A DNA stretch of 64,000 nucleotides from Pararhizobium_B sp963838155 (GCA_963838155.1 CAWIQE010000002.1:434001-498000), one strand, 5' to 3'; counted from the stretch's first letter, positions 33,505 through 41,991 are shown. Notes: generated by a model from the sequence alone, not told the origin. Translations and numbers: made by a program.

Positions 33505-35405
33505 CCGCGCTCGCCCGCCAGTTCCCGGCGGGCCTTCTCCAGTTCTTCCGCGTAGCGGCGCAGCACATGGGCTTCCGACAGCATGCCGATGACCGACCAG
33601 TCGTCGGCGGCCACGACGACGGCCAGCACGTCGCTTTGCGACAGGTCGAAGAGGAGCGCCGCCTTCCTGGCCTGCATGTCCGGCGTCAGGACGATGTTCT
33701 TCTGGGCGATATAGGGACGGATGGTTCCCTCGACGTCCGGCTCCGTCGCCGAATAGACGTCGGCGACGACGACGATGCCGGCATACTGGTGGTCGTCCTC
33801 CAGCGCCACGACGCGCTGCACCGAGCCGAGCGGGAACTGGCGGCGGAATTCCTTGACGCTCATGTCGGCGGGGACGGACTGGATGTCCTTGCGCATCATC
33901 CGGCCGACCGTCAGGTTGCGCATCCAGCCGACGTCGTGGGCGCTGCGGATCGTCTCGCCGCGCAGGTGGAAACGCCACGTGGTGAAGGAATAGCCGAAGG
34001 TCTCTCGCACGAGCAGCGACGAGGCGACCGCCGAGAGGAGCACGGCGATGGTGATCGGCAGGCTGCCCGACACCTCCAGCGCCAGGAAGGACATGGTCAG
34101 CGGCCCGCCCACCACGGCGGCGGCGAGACCCGCCATGCCGACCAGCATGGCGACGGCCGGCTGGAGCAGGTTCGGGCTGAAGACCTCGACGACGCCGTAG
34201 AACACCTGGCCGGCCAGGGCGCCGAGAAACAGCGAGGCGAAGAACAGCCCGCCGCGAAAGCCTGCGCCGATCGAAACGGACGATGCGATGATCTTCAGTC
34301 CGAGGAGCAGGATGGCGGCCCGCATGCCCATGACCGAGAGGGAGAAGCTCTCCTGGACCGCCGCATGGCCGGAGGACAGGATCTTCGGGCTGACGAGAGC
34401 CAAGAGCCCGAGGACGATCCCGCCGATCGCCGGGCGTGCGACGACGGGGATGCGCGCCTTGGCGAACCCGGTACCCACGAGCGTGACGAGATACATGATG
34501 ACGATGCCGAGGAGCCCGGTGAAGAGGCCGAGCAAGAGCAGGACGGCGATTTGCCCGAAATCCATCACCTGGCCGACATGGACGAAGATGCTGGTGCGCG
34601 CATCGCCCACCGTCTGGGAGACCAGCACGGCGACGATGGAGGCGCAGATCACGGGCGCGAGCGCGGAGATCGTGTAGGTTCCGATGATCAGCTCGAAGCC
34701 GTAGAACGCTCCGGTGAGCGGTGCGCCGAAGGCGGCGGCGATGGCCGCGGCGGCGCCGCAGCCCACCAGCATGCGCACGTCCCGGCGGCGCAGGCGAAAG
34801 CGGCCGCCGAGCTTCGACGCCATGCCCGAGCCGATCTGCGTATAGGCGGCCTCGAGGCCGACGGAGGCGCCGAAGCCGTTCGATACCAGCGTCTGGACGA
34901 CGATGATGAGGCTGTCGCTCAGCGACATGCGGCCGCCATGCAGGGCGTTCGCCTCGACCGGGTCGACCATGGGCCGGCTCTTGCCGCGGCGCAGGAGCAG
35001 CGTCAGCGCGCCGAGCACCACGCCGCCGGCCAGCGGCACGAAGGCCCCCGGCCACGGGCTGATCGACGACATCCCGCTCAGCCTGTCCTGCGGCCTCAAC
35101 TGGTAGAGGACGATGTGCATCCACTCCGCGCAAAGCCGCAGGCCGACGACGGCGAGACCCGCCGCCGCGCCGATGACGACGGCAAGCAGCACCAGCCAGA
35201 TTTCGCCGCGCCGGCTGAGCATGCGCAGCCGCGCGAGGAAGAAGTGCTGCAGGTGCTGCTCGCTTCCCGCCACGAGCTGCGCCCGCTTGCCCCGAAGCTT
35301 CTTGGCGTGCCGGGCATGCACGGTCGCGCGCTCGCTCCACGGAAGCCGGGAGCGCGCGGTCTTCGCGCGATCGGCAGGCGGAATACGATCGGGAGAAGAG
35401 GCCAT
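33501..35405 (-). CDS. CLC-family chloride channel or antiporter with CBS domains
   Basis: The 634-residue protein has the CLC core (about residues 65-460) with GFGASVGLEAAYTQIGSG, where the glutamate matches the gating Glu of GREGP in ClC-ec1, and GAGFRGGLFFASLFLGALAG. Two CBS domains follow (about 480-620: RKDIQSVPADMSVKEFRR and QKNIVLTPDMQARKA). It moves chloride and perhaps protons. The GREGP and GSGIP motifs are both altered, so ion selectivity is uncertain. ATG 35405 is chosen over an in-frame start at 35444. It is a single-gene unit. Confidence 0.9.
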   Translation of the reverse strand: MASSPDRIPPADRAKTARSRLPWSERATVHARHAKKLRGKRAQLVAGSEQHLQHFFLARLRMLSRRGEIWLVLLAVVIGAAAGLAVVGLRLCAEWMHIVLYQLRPQDRLSGMSSISPWPGAFVPLAGGVVLGALTLLLRRGKSRPMVDPVEANALHGGRMSLSDSLIIVVQTLVSNGFGASVGLEAAYTQIGSGMASKLGGRFRLRRRDVRMLVGCGAAAAIAAAFGAPLTGAFYGFELIIGTYTISALAPVICASIVAVLVSQTVGDARTSIFVHVGQVMDFGQIAVLLLLGLFTGLLGIVIMYLVTLVGTGFAKARIPVVARPAIGGIVLGLLALVSPKILSSGHAAVQESFSLSVMGMRAAILLLGLKIIASSVSIGAGFRGGLFFASLFLGALAGQVFYGVVEVFSPNLLQPAVAMLVGMAGLAAAVVGGPLTMSFLALEVSGSLPITIAVLLSAVASSLLVRETFGYSFTTWRFHLRGETIRSAHDVGWMRNLTVGRMMRKDIQSVPADMSVKEFRRQFPLGSVQRVVALEDDHQYAGIVVVADVYSATEPDVEGTIRPYIAQKNIVLTPDMQARKAALLFDLSQSDVLAVVVAADDWSVIGMLSEAHVLRRYAEELEKARRELAGERG

Positions 35406-35553
35406 CGAACAAAACCGGGTCGGACGATTGGAACAAGCGGTCACCGACGATCCCCGGCCGGCGCCTCGCAGCTTGTCTTAGCTGACGATTGTGAACGATC
35501 CGTCGATATCGCGCAATTCCGATGCGACCGCTCGGTGGTCTCGAATTTGGCCC

Positions 35554-35586
35554 GGAAAGCAGAAAGCCCCGCCCTGGGGGCGAGGC
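35554..35586 (-). terminator. Candidate terminator downstream of the Atm1 operon
   Basis: Read on minus, GCCTCGCCC and GGGCGGGGC form a 9-bp stem with one T-G pair and a 3-nt loop, followed by TTTCTGCTTT. It would end transcripts coming from the arsR-atm1 side. The T-run is broken. Confidence 0.45.
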
Positions 35587-35686
35587 TTCGGGACCTTTGT
35601 TATCTAGGCTGGCCCAGCTTGTCATCGCCTGGCGGCCAGCCTGCCCAGAAACTGGGTCTTAGAGCCCGATGACCGGGATACCGCAT

Positions 35687-35929
35687 CTATATAGATGGCC
35701 GTTCGCCAGGAAGCAAGGCACCCATCCCCAACCCGTGCAGCACTCCGCGCCTTACCGCTTCCAAGTCCGCGGTCGTTGCTTGAGGTGTCTCCCAACGCCT
35801 GCGGCCGAGCTTGAAGCCGTCGAGACGAAAGCGGCCGATGTTCATGACCATGTCGCATTTGGCCCAGCACGGGCGATCGTCGGCTTCCTGGGGATTTAGC
35901 GGAATTGAGGTGGCGATGCGTCCGCGCAC
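35687..35929 (-). pseudogene. Possible remnant of a PemK/MazF-like toxin gene
   Basis: An 80-codon minus-strand frame reads CWAKCDMVMNIGRFRLDGFK, then TTADLEAVRRGVLHGLGM. This resembles the C-terminal half of PemK/MazF-family proteins, where a strand, a loop with basic residues and a final helix of the LxxVRRxxLxxLGL type occur. The start of such a protein is missing and the upstream part ends near the Atm1 stop. The match is from memory of the family pattern, so it may be wrong. No antitoxin gene is next to it. Confidence 0.3.
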
Positions 35930-35947
35930 GCAAGTCTCTGAAATGAC

Positions 35948-37846
35948 CTAGGACGACGACGAGGTCTCCGGCGTGCGGCGGCGCACGACGACGCCCATCT
36001 CGTCGCTCTCGCGGACCGCTTCGAGCTGCCGTTCGGCCTCGTTGGCCTCCAGCTGGCGCCGCCACATGGAGGCGTAGAGGCCGCCCTGGGCCAGGAGTTC
36101 GGCATGGGTGCCGCGCTCGGCGATGAGCCCGTCGCCGAGCACGATGATCTCGTCGGCGTTGATGACCGTCGACAGGCGGTGGGCGATGACGAGCGTGGTG
36201 CGCCCGTCAGAGACGTAGTCGAGCGAGGCCTGGATTTCCTGCTCGGTGGCCGTGTCGAGGGCCGAGGTCGCCTCGTCCAGGATGAGGATCGGCGGCGCCT
36301 TGAGGATCGTGCGGGCGATGGCCACGCGCTGCTTCTCGCCGCCGGAGAGCTTGAGGCCGCGCTCGCCGACGGCCGTCTCGAAGCCGTCGGGCAGCGAGAG
36401 GATGAACCGGGCGACCTGCGCCAGCTCCGCGGCGCGCTCGACCTCCTCCTCGCTCGCATCGGGGCGGCCGTAGCGGATGTTGTAGGCGATGGTGTCGTTG
36501 AAGAGGACGGTGTCCTGCGGCACCATGCCGATGGCCGAGCGCAGGCTCGTCTGGGTGACGTCGCGCACGTCCTGGCCGTCGATGGTGATCGCGCCCTCCT
36601 GGACGTCGTAGAAGCGGAACAGCAGGCGCGAGATCGTCGACTTGCCGGCGCCCGAGGGGCCGACGATGGCCACGGTCCTGCCGGCCGGCACCTCGAAGGA
36701 GATGCCTTTCAGGATCGGCCGCTTGGGATCGTAGCGGAAATGGACGTCGTCGAAGCGCACCGCCCCGGACGTCACCTGGAGTTCCGTCGCGCCCGGCCGG
36801 TCCTTCACTTCGGCGTCGACCTCCAGGAGGTCGAACATCTGCTCGATGTCGGTCAGGCCCTGGCGGATCTCCCGATAGACCGAGCCGATGAAATTGAGCG
36901 GGACGGCGAGCTGCATCAGCAGCGCGTTGACGAAGACGAAGTCGCCGATCGTCTGGTCGCCGCGCTGGACCGCCATGGCCGAGAGGACCATCATCACCGC
37001 CATGCCGGCACCGAAGATGGCGACCTGCCCGGAGTTGAGCCAGCCGAGCGAGGTCCACACGCGCGTCGCCGCCCATTCGTAGCCTTCCATGGCGCGGTCG
37101 AAGCGGCGGGCCTCCATCTCCTCGTTGCCGAAATACTTGACGGTCTCGAAATTGAGCAGCGAGTCGACCGCCTTGGTGTTGGCGTCGTTGTCGGAGGCGT
37201 TCATGGCGCGCCGGATGCCGATGCGCCAGTTGCTCGCCTGGACGGTGAAGCCGATGTAGAGGGCGACCGTCACCGCGGTGACGGCGACGTAGGCGAGTCC
37301 GTAGGTGAAGGCGAAGACGGCGGCCGTGAGGGTGAACTCGATCAGCGTCGGCACGGTGCTGAGGATGGTGAAGCGGACGATCGTCTCGATGCCCTTGACG
37401 CCGCGCTCGATGATGCGCGACAGGCCGCCGGTGCGCCGCTCGAGATGGAAGCGCAGCGAGAGCCTGTGCATGTGCACGAAGGTCTTGTAGGCGAGCTGGC
37501 GCACGGCATGCTGGCCGACCCGGGCGAAAAGCGCGTCGCGCAGCTGGTTGAAGCCGCCCTGGACGATGCGGGTCACGTTATAGGCGACGACGAGCATGAC
37601 CGGCGCGAGAAGCATGGCCGGCAGGTAGGACGGCGCTTCGAGGCCGCCGTTCAGCGCATTGGTCGCCCATTTGAAGAAATAGGGCACGAGGAGGAGAACG
37701 CCCTTGGACAGGAGCAGGAAGACGGTGGCGTAGAGCACCCTCAGCTTCAGGTCCGGCCGGTCCGAGGGCCACATGTAGGGCCAGAGGTTCCGGATCGTCT
37801 GCAGCGGATTTCCGGCCTCGGCGGAGACAGTCTTGCGTTGTGCCAT
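35948..37846 (-). CDS. Atm1/HMT1-type ABC transporter, permease-ATPase fusion
   Basis: The 632-residue half-transporter has six membrane segments (about residues 35-330) and an ATPase domain with GPSGAGKST (about residue 395), LSGGEKQR (about 497) and LILDEATSALD. Atm1-type exporters move glutathione or its metal conjugates; bacterial members protect against heavy metals, and the mitochondrial ones supply sulfur for Fe-S assembly outside. The start ATG 37846 shares one base with the stop of arsR (TGATG), so it is translated together with a metalloregulator-like protein. That context favours the metal-tolerance role. The tail is polar and ends in four serines. Confidence 0.9.
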   Translation of the reverse strand: MAQRKTVSAEAGNPLQTIRNLWPYMWPSDRPDLKLRVLYATVFLLLSKGVLLLVPYFFKWATNALNGGLEAPSYLPAMLLAPVMLVVAYNVTRIVQGGFNQLRDALFARVGQHAVRQLAYKTFVHMHRLSLRFHLERRTGGLSRIIERGVKGIETIVRFTILSTVPTLIEFTLTAAVFAFTYGLAYVAVTAVTVALYIGFTVQASNWRIGIRRAMNASDNDANTKAVDSLLNFETVKYFGNEEMEARRFDRAMEGYEWAATRVWTSLGWLNSGQVAIFGAGMAVMMVLSAMAVQRGDQTIGDFVFVNALLMQLAVPLNFIGSVYREIRQGLTDIEQMFDLLEVDAEVKDRPGATELQVTSGAVRFDDVHFRYDPKRPILKGISFEVPAGRTVAIVGPSGAGKSTISRLLFRFYDVQEGAITIDGQDVRDVTQTSLRSAIGMVPQDTVLFNDTIAYNIRYGRPDASEEEVERAAELAQVARFILSLPDGFETAVGERGLKLSGGEKQRVAIARTILKAPPILILDEATSALDTATEQEIQASLDYVSDGRTTLVIAHRLSTVINADEIIVLGDGLIAERGTHAELLAQGGLYASMWRRQLEANEAERQLEAVRESDEMGVVVRRRTPETSSSS

Positions 37847-38193
37847 CAGTCTTTCTTCGGTGGGCCGCCGCAGCAGGTCTCGAGCAGCGAGCGGATTTCG
37901 GCATCGAGCGCCTGGAGCGCCGGGCGGTCGAGGCTGTAGCAGGAGGATTGGCGTTGCGGCCGATAGGTCACGAGGCCCGCCTCCACGAGTATCCTGATAT
38001 GCTGCGACACGGTGGACTGCGCCAGCCCCACCCGGGCGACGACGTCCTTCACGCAACAGGCGTCCCGCGATGCCAGCTGGCGCAGGATCGCCAGCCTCGC
38101 CGGATGGGCGAGCGCGGAAAGCCCGCGCACCACGGTCGCGGTTTCGCCGGTGGCGCGGCACGGTGCGGACAGCGGGAAAATGTCGGTTTTCAT
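37846..38193 (-). CDS. ArsR-family transcriptional regulator
   Basis: The 115-residue winged-helix protein has ALAHPARLAILRQLASRD, then the recognition region VARVGLAQSTVSQHIRILVEAGLV. Cysteines at 12, 46-47, 85 and 107-108 are candidate metal or metalloid ligands; the Cys pair 46-47 lies at the start of the DNA-binding helix region as in classical ArsR proteins. Such repressors leave the operator when a metal binds. The start codon lies inside a near-perfect palindrome, which points to autoregulation of the arsR-exporter operon. Thiol-redox sensing (BigR-like) is an alternative. Confidence 0.9.
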   Translation of the reverse strand: MKTDIFPLSAPCRATGETATVVRGLSALAHPARLAILRQLASRDACCVKDVVARVGLAQSTVSQHIRILVEAGLVTYRPQRQSSCYSLDRPALQALDAEIRSLLETCCGGPPKKD

Positions 38194-38216
38194 CGTCTAT
38201 CGCCGATAGACGATGA
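38190..38216. promoter_or_regulatory. Palindromic operator overlapping the arsR start codon
   Basis: TCATCGTCTATCG-C-CGATAGACGATGA is a perfect 13-bp inverted repeat around one base. The arsR ATG (38193-38191 on minus) lies within one arm. The inner ATCGxCGAT-type core resembles operators of ArsR/SmtB proteins. No other copy was seen in the window, and the operon has no other obvious control site. Confidence 0.75.
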
Positions 38217-38256
38217 ACGGCCGCCCTGTCAAGGCGCTCGCGCGGCGGCGACGATA

Positions 38257-38296
38257 TGCGCGTCCGGACGGGAAACCGATTTCCGCTTTTCCTGGA
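38257..38296 (+). repeat. Partial copy of the repeat 3' module
   Basis: GCGCGTCCGGACGGGAAACCGATTTCCGCTTTTCCTGGA is the central part of the mosaic repeat with a changed core (ACCGAT for ACCGGT) and without the hairpin module. It lies next to the stop codon of the LysM gene. Confidence 0.6.
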
Positions 38297-40131
38297 TTAG
38301 CGCCGGCCCTCCTTGCGCAGCAGCTCGTGGTGGAGCTCGATCGCCTGGTCGACGGATTTCTCCGGCTGGCCGGGAACGTCGAAGACCTGGCCCGGGAGGA
38401 TCAGGTTCGGGTCGGCGATCTGGGTGCTGTTGGCGAGGTAGATCGTCGTGTAGCGGACGCCGCGGCCATAGGTGCGCCGCGAGATCTGCCAGAGGGTGTC
38501 GCCGCGGCGGATGATGACGAAATTGTCCGCCTTCGTCAGCGCCGGCTGCACGACCGTGGCCGGCCCGCCGGCGGTGGCGGCCGGCGTCTCGACCGTCGCC
38601 AGCCGTTTGCCGGCGGCCTCGACCCGGGCGCGGAAATCCTTCAGCTGGCCGGCGTCGAGCGGCCGGCCGGGTTCCAGCTTCGGAAGCGACCGGATGAGGC
38701 TCAGGGCGTCGCCGACCCGACCATCCGACGCATCGCCCGCCCCGCTGCCGCCGGACTTGCCGGCGTCGGCCGTGCGCATGGCCTTCTCGAGGGCGGCGAT
38801 CGTATCCTCGGCGTTCTTTCGGGCGGTCTCGATATCGCCCACGTCCGGCGTGGCCGCCTCGACCGTGCGCTTCAGCTGCGAGAGGGCATCCTTCGCCGCC
38901 CGGCTCGCCTTCTCGAAATCGGATAGCTCGCCGCCGGCGGCGCCCGCGACCTGCGGAGCGACGGCTGCGAAATCGCCGCCGGCCGGCCGGTCGAAGGGCA
39001 CTGCGGCGCGCATGGTGACCTTGCCGCCGGATCCTTCGATCAGGTCGGCGCGCACGGTGTGCCGCCCCGGTGCCAGCGACGTCTTGCCGTTGACGACGAA
39101 GCGTCCTTCGCTCGTCGCCCTGCTCTCGCCCACGAGCTTGTCGTCGGCGTAGACCCGCACGGTGCTTCCGCGCGGAGCGGCACCGGCGACGTACATGCTG
39201 TCGCCCTCGATCTCGACGGCGTCGACCCTGAGCTTCGCCCTGCCCTGCTTGCCCTCCTGGACCGGGGTGCCCGGCCTTTCGGCCGACGCGGCCGCGGCAT
39301 CGTCGCCCGGCGGCGTCAGGCTTGCGACCTCCGCCTGCGAAACGGCCTTCTTGGCGGCGTCCGCCTGGGCCGTCGCCTTGACGATCTTCGGACGCGGCGC
39401 CGTGATGATCCGGCTCGCCTCGCCCGGCTTCGAAACCATCGCCAGGAGGTCGTCGCCCTTTCCGTCGCTCGGCACCCGGACCGTCGCGGTCTCGTCGGAG
39501 TAGCGCTCGGTCTTGTCCTTGCCGACGGAGCGCAGCTTCAGCTCGTAGTCGCCGGGCGCGAGCGGGCGGTCGAAGACGCCGACGAAGCTTCCGGTCTCGT
39601 CCGCATCCGTCGTCAGCAGCGGTTCGCCGCCGGCCTTGTCGACGATCTCCACCCGCGAGCCCGGCGGGGCGCGGCCGGCGATCACGGTCGAGCCGTCGGG
39701 CTCGACGCGCAGGAGGTCGAAACTGGGGATTTCGGGCACGGAGCGCCCGGCGCCGTCGCCCGAAGGCGACGCGGATTTGACGTCGGCGCCGCCGGGCGCT
39801 GCGGACGTTCCGGCGCCCTCCGGCGAGAGCGACGCGATTTCGTTCGTGCCGCCCTTTTCGCTTCGCCCTTTTGCGCTTCGCTCTTGCCGCCCGCCTTGTC
39901 GGCGCCGGCGCGGACCTGCCCGGCGGCCTCGGCACCGGCGGACTTGCTCGCCGACGCCGGGGCGCTGCCGCCGGCCTTCGCGTCCGCGGGTGCGGCCGCA
40001 CCCGAGGCCACCGCCTCTGTCTCGGCGGCGGGGGGCTGTTCGGCGTGGCCGAAGAAATCGCCGGCCACGACGATGGCGATCGCCACCGCCAGGGCCCCGA
40101 CGGCGAACACTCCGGCTTGCTTCCTGTTCAT
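38297..40131 (-). pseudogene. LysM-domain peptidoglycan-binding protein, split by one frameshift
   Basis: The N terminus MNRKQAGVFAVGALAVAIAI is read from ATG 40131 with GGAG upstream, a membrane anchor or signal, then an Ala/Ser/Lys-rich linker. Near 39858 the frame changes; the rest (GGTNEIASLSPEG onward) runs to 38297. It contains Ig-like segments (ELKLRSVGKDKTERYSDE, AGAAPRGSTVRVYADDKLVG) and ends with a LysM motif (IIRRGDTLWQISRRTYGRG). One missing C in the second unit of a short tandem repeat accounts for the break; with it restored the gene is 611 codons. Whether this is real or a sequence error cannot be told here. It lies opposite the LOG-family gene. Confidence 0.8.
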
Positions 40132-40176
40132 TCCCGACTCCTGTCAGGCCAACCTGACAATCGAATTCTTTCTTTA

Positions 40177-40205
40177 GAATTAGACGTTTTGCAAAATGCG
40201 CACAA
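40177..40205 (-). promoter_or_regulatory. Candidate promoter of the LysM gene
   Basis: On minus, TTGTGC (40205-40200), 17-nt spacer, TAATTC (40182-40177). It would give a leader of about 40 nt. It nearly abuts the divergent promoter of the LOG-family gene. Confidence 0.35.
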
Positions 40206-40206
40206 G

Positions 40207-40235
40207 TTGACGCCCTTTCTATGGCTGTGCATATT
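40207..40235 (+). promoter_or_regulatory. Candidate sigma-70 promoter of the LOG-family gene
   Basis: TTGACG (40207-40212), 17-nt spacer, CATATT (40230-40235) gives a start site about 35 nt ahead of ATG 40277, which supports that start over the in-frame one at 40247. Confidence 0.5.
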
Positions 40236-40276
40236 TCGCCCTTGACGTGCCAAGTACCCCATGCTTCCTCCAAAAG

Positions 40277-40897
40277 ATGTTGAACACCGTCGAAACCATC
40301 AGCTCGATCTGCGTCTATTGCGGCTCACAGCCGGGCCGCGATTCGTCCTATCGCGCGGCCGGCAAGGCCCTCGGAACGGCCATCGCCGGGCACGGCCTCA
40401 GGCTGATCTACGGCGGCGGCACGAAGGGGGTCATGGGCGCGGTGGCCGGCGGCGTGATGGCCGGTGGCGGCAAAGTGACGGGAATCATTCCCGAATTCCT
40501 GATGGACAAGGAAGCGACCCGGAACGCGCTCGGCCAGCTCGACGAGCTGATCGTCACCGAGGACATGCATGTGCGCAAGCACACCATGTTCGAGAGATCG
40601 GACGCCTTCGTCACGCTCCCCGGCGGCATCGGAACGCTCGAGGAGATCGTGGAAATCATGACGTGGTCGCAGCTCGGGCGTCACGAGAAGCCGATGGTGT
40701 TCGCAAACATCAACGGCTTCTGGGACCCCATGCTGAAGCTTCTAGACCATATGACGGATGCCGGCTTCATCCATACTGCTGACAAGGTCAGGCCGATGGT
40801 CATCGACAACGTCGAGGACATCGTCCCCGCCGTGCTCGCCTTCCATTCGCGGCGCCGCGACCGCGGCGGCTCGGCGGAAATCATCGAGCGTCTCTAG
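40277..40897 (+). CDS. LOG family protein (TIGR00730, Rossmann fold)
   Basis: The 206-residue protein has SICVYCGSQPGRD at the N terminus, LIYGGGTKGVMGAVA and the LOG signature PGGIGTLEEIVEIMTW. Members hydrolyse cytokinin riboside 5'-monophosphate or other nucleoside 5'-monophosphates; they were once misnamed lysine decarboxylases. A role in cytokinin release is possible but the natural substrate is not known. Its TAG stop is inside the first arm of repeat R6, as rsmA's is in R4. Confidence 0.9.
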   Translation: MLNTVETISSICVYCGSQPGRDSSYRAAGKALGTAIAGHGLRLIYGGGTKGVMGAVAGGVMAGGGKVTGIIPEFLMDKEATRNALGQLDELIVTEDMHVRKHTMFERSDAFVTLPGGIGTLEEIVEIMTWSQLGRHEKPMVFANINGFWDPMLKLLDHMTDAGFIHTADKVRPMVIDNVEDIVPAVLAFHSRRRDRGGSAEIIERL

Positions 40898-40999
40898 AGC
40901 GTGTCCGCGTTTCACGGAATCGCGGACACGCTCCATCTCTTTGTTTTTACGCGCTTCCGGACGGAAAACCGGTTTCCACTTTTCCTGGAAGCGCTCTAG
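40896..40999 (+). repeat. Mosaic intergenic repeat, copy R6
   Basis: Arms 40896-40909 and 40921-40933 pair over 13 bp around the TTTCACGGAAT loop, followed by the T-rich linker and the intact GCGCTTCC...GGAAGCGC module. It is almost the exact reverse complement of R1, 40 kb away. It lies between convergent genes and overlaps the LOG-family stop codon. Confidence 0.87.
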
Positions 41000-41013
41000 G
41001 GCCCGGCAACGGC

Positions 41014-41991
41014 CTACCCCCTTTTCTTGCGCAGCAGCGTCGAGGTGTACACGCCGAGGCCCGTCCAGATGAACGCGAAGGCGACGAACTCGACGAGGCT
41101 GAAGGGTTCGTGGAAGACGAACAGCGCGAGCAGGAAGATCATCGTCGGCGTCAAATACTGCATCAGGCCGATGGTGGAGAAGCGCAGGAGCTTGGCCCCG
41201 TTGGCGTAGAGGATGAGCGGGGCGGCGGTGACCGGGCCGGCGAACAGCAGGAGCAGAGTATCGCTGCCGAAATGGCCGGTGGAGAAGCCGAAATGTCCGG
41301 TGCCCTTCATCGCGAGGTAGACGACGAAGCCGACGGCCGCCGGCAGGAGAAGCAGCACCTCCAGCATGAAGCCCTGGGCGGGGCCGATGGGCAGCGTCTT
41401 GCGCAGGATGCCGTAGGTCCCGAAGGCGCCCGCCAGCACCAGCGATATCCACGGAAGGCCGCCGTGCTCGACGGTCAGGAGCGCGACGCCCGCCACGGCC
41501 AGTCCCACGGCCACGCGCTGCATTGCGGTGAAGCGCTCGCCGAGGAAGACGGCGCCGAGCACGACGTTGAGGAGCGGGTTGATGTAGTAGCCGAGCGCGG
41601 CATCGACCGCGCGGTCGGTGATGATCGCATAGACGTAGGTGGCCCAGTTGACGGCGATCAGGAGCGCCGTCAGGCCTGCCAGGGCGATGGTGCGGGGGCT
41701 GCGGAAGGCGGCCTTGAGATCGCCGGTCCGGCCGAGGAGGACGAGCACCGCGCCGGCGACGGGAACCGACCAGATGACGCGGTGCGCGACGATCTCGATC
41801 GGCGACATCTCGGCGACCGCCTTCATGTAGAGCGGCACCAGGCCCCAGATGACATAGGCGCCGAAGGCGTAGGCGAAGCCGCGCGGATCGTCGGGACGCG
41901 CATCGCCCGCCTCCGCCTGCGGCACGAGCGCGCCGCCGGCGGGTGCCGGATTGGGGTTGATCCTGCGGGCCGTGCCGGCGGGCCCGGTCAC
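41014..41991 (-). CDS. rarD: EamA-family transporter RarD
   Basis: The 325-residue protein has about ten membrane segments and the RarD pattern GFAYAFGAYVIWGLVPLYMKAV, IVAHRVIWSVP, NWATYVYAIITDRAVDAALGYYINPLL and GLMQYLTPTMIFLLALF. RarD was named for chloramphenicol sensitivity and is a predicted drug or metabolite exporter; its real substrate is not known. Its ATG overlaps the cimA stop by 4 nt. The extended N terminus of about 40 residues is polar and variable. Confidence 0.9.
   Translation of the reverse strand: MTGPAGTARRINPNPAPAGGALVPQAEAGDARPDDPRGFAYAFGAYVIWGLVPLYMKAVAEMSPIEIVAHRVIWSVPVAGAVLVLLGRTGDLKAAFRSPRTIALAGLTALLIAVNWATYVYAIITDRAVDAALGYYINPLLNVVLGAVFLGERFTAMQRVAVGLAVAGVALLTVEHGGLPWISLVLAGAFGTYGILRKTLPIGPAQGFMLEVLLLLPAAVGFVVYLAMKGTGHFGFSTGHFGSDTLLLLFAGPVTAAPLILYANGAKLLRFSTIGLMQYLTPTMIFLLALFVFHEPFSLVEFVAFAFIWTGLGVYTSTLLRKKRG

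Larger units (their letters stand above)
35406..35947. other. Intergenic region between CLC gene and the Atm1/ArsR operon
   Basis: This 540-bp stretch is one of the longest gaps in the window. It holds a terminator-like hairpin at 35554-35586, a 9-bp inverted repeat AGGCTGGCC/GGCCAGCCT (35606-35614 and 35634-35642) followed by a CCCAG-AAA-CTGGG hairpin, and a short minus-strand reading frame with some toxin-like character (separate entry). Composition is less GC-biased than the flanks. The CLC promoter should lie at 35406-35540. Confidence 0.45.

Noticed and set aside
32554..35625. A 1023-codon open frame on minus that spans psd and the CLC gene in another frame
   Set aside because: It is Arg/Pro/Gly-rich antisense or out-of-frame sequence of the kind expected at this GC content. 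psd and the CLC gene explain the region with clear motifs.
39851..39865. Programmed -1 frameshifting at GCGAAAAGGG in the LysM gene
   Set aside because: The site lacks a standard XXXYYYZ heptamer and no strong downstream stem was seen. A missing base in the tandem repeat explains the change fully.
39682..40131. A separate 149-residue protein at the LysM start
   Set aside because: Its second half becomes Arg/Pro/Ser-rich out-of-frame sequence after the break, while its first half is the anchor of the LysM protein. One frameshifted gene is simpler.
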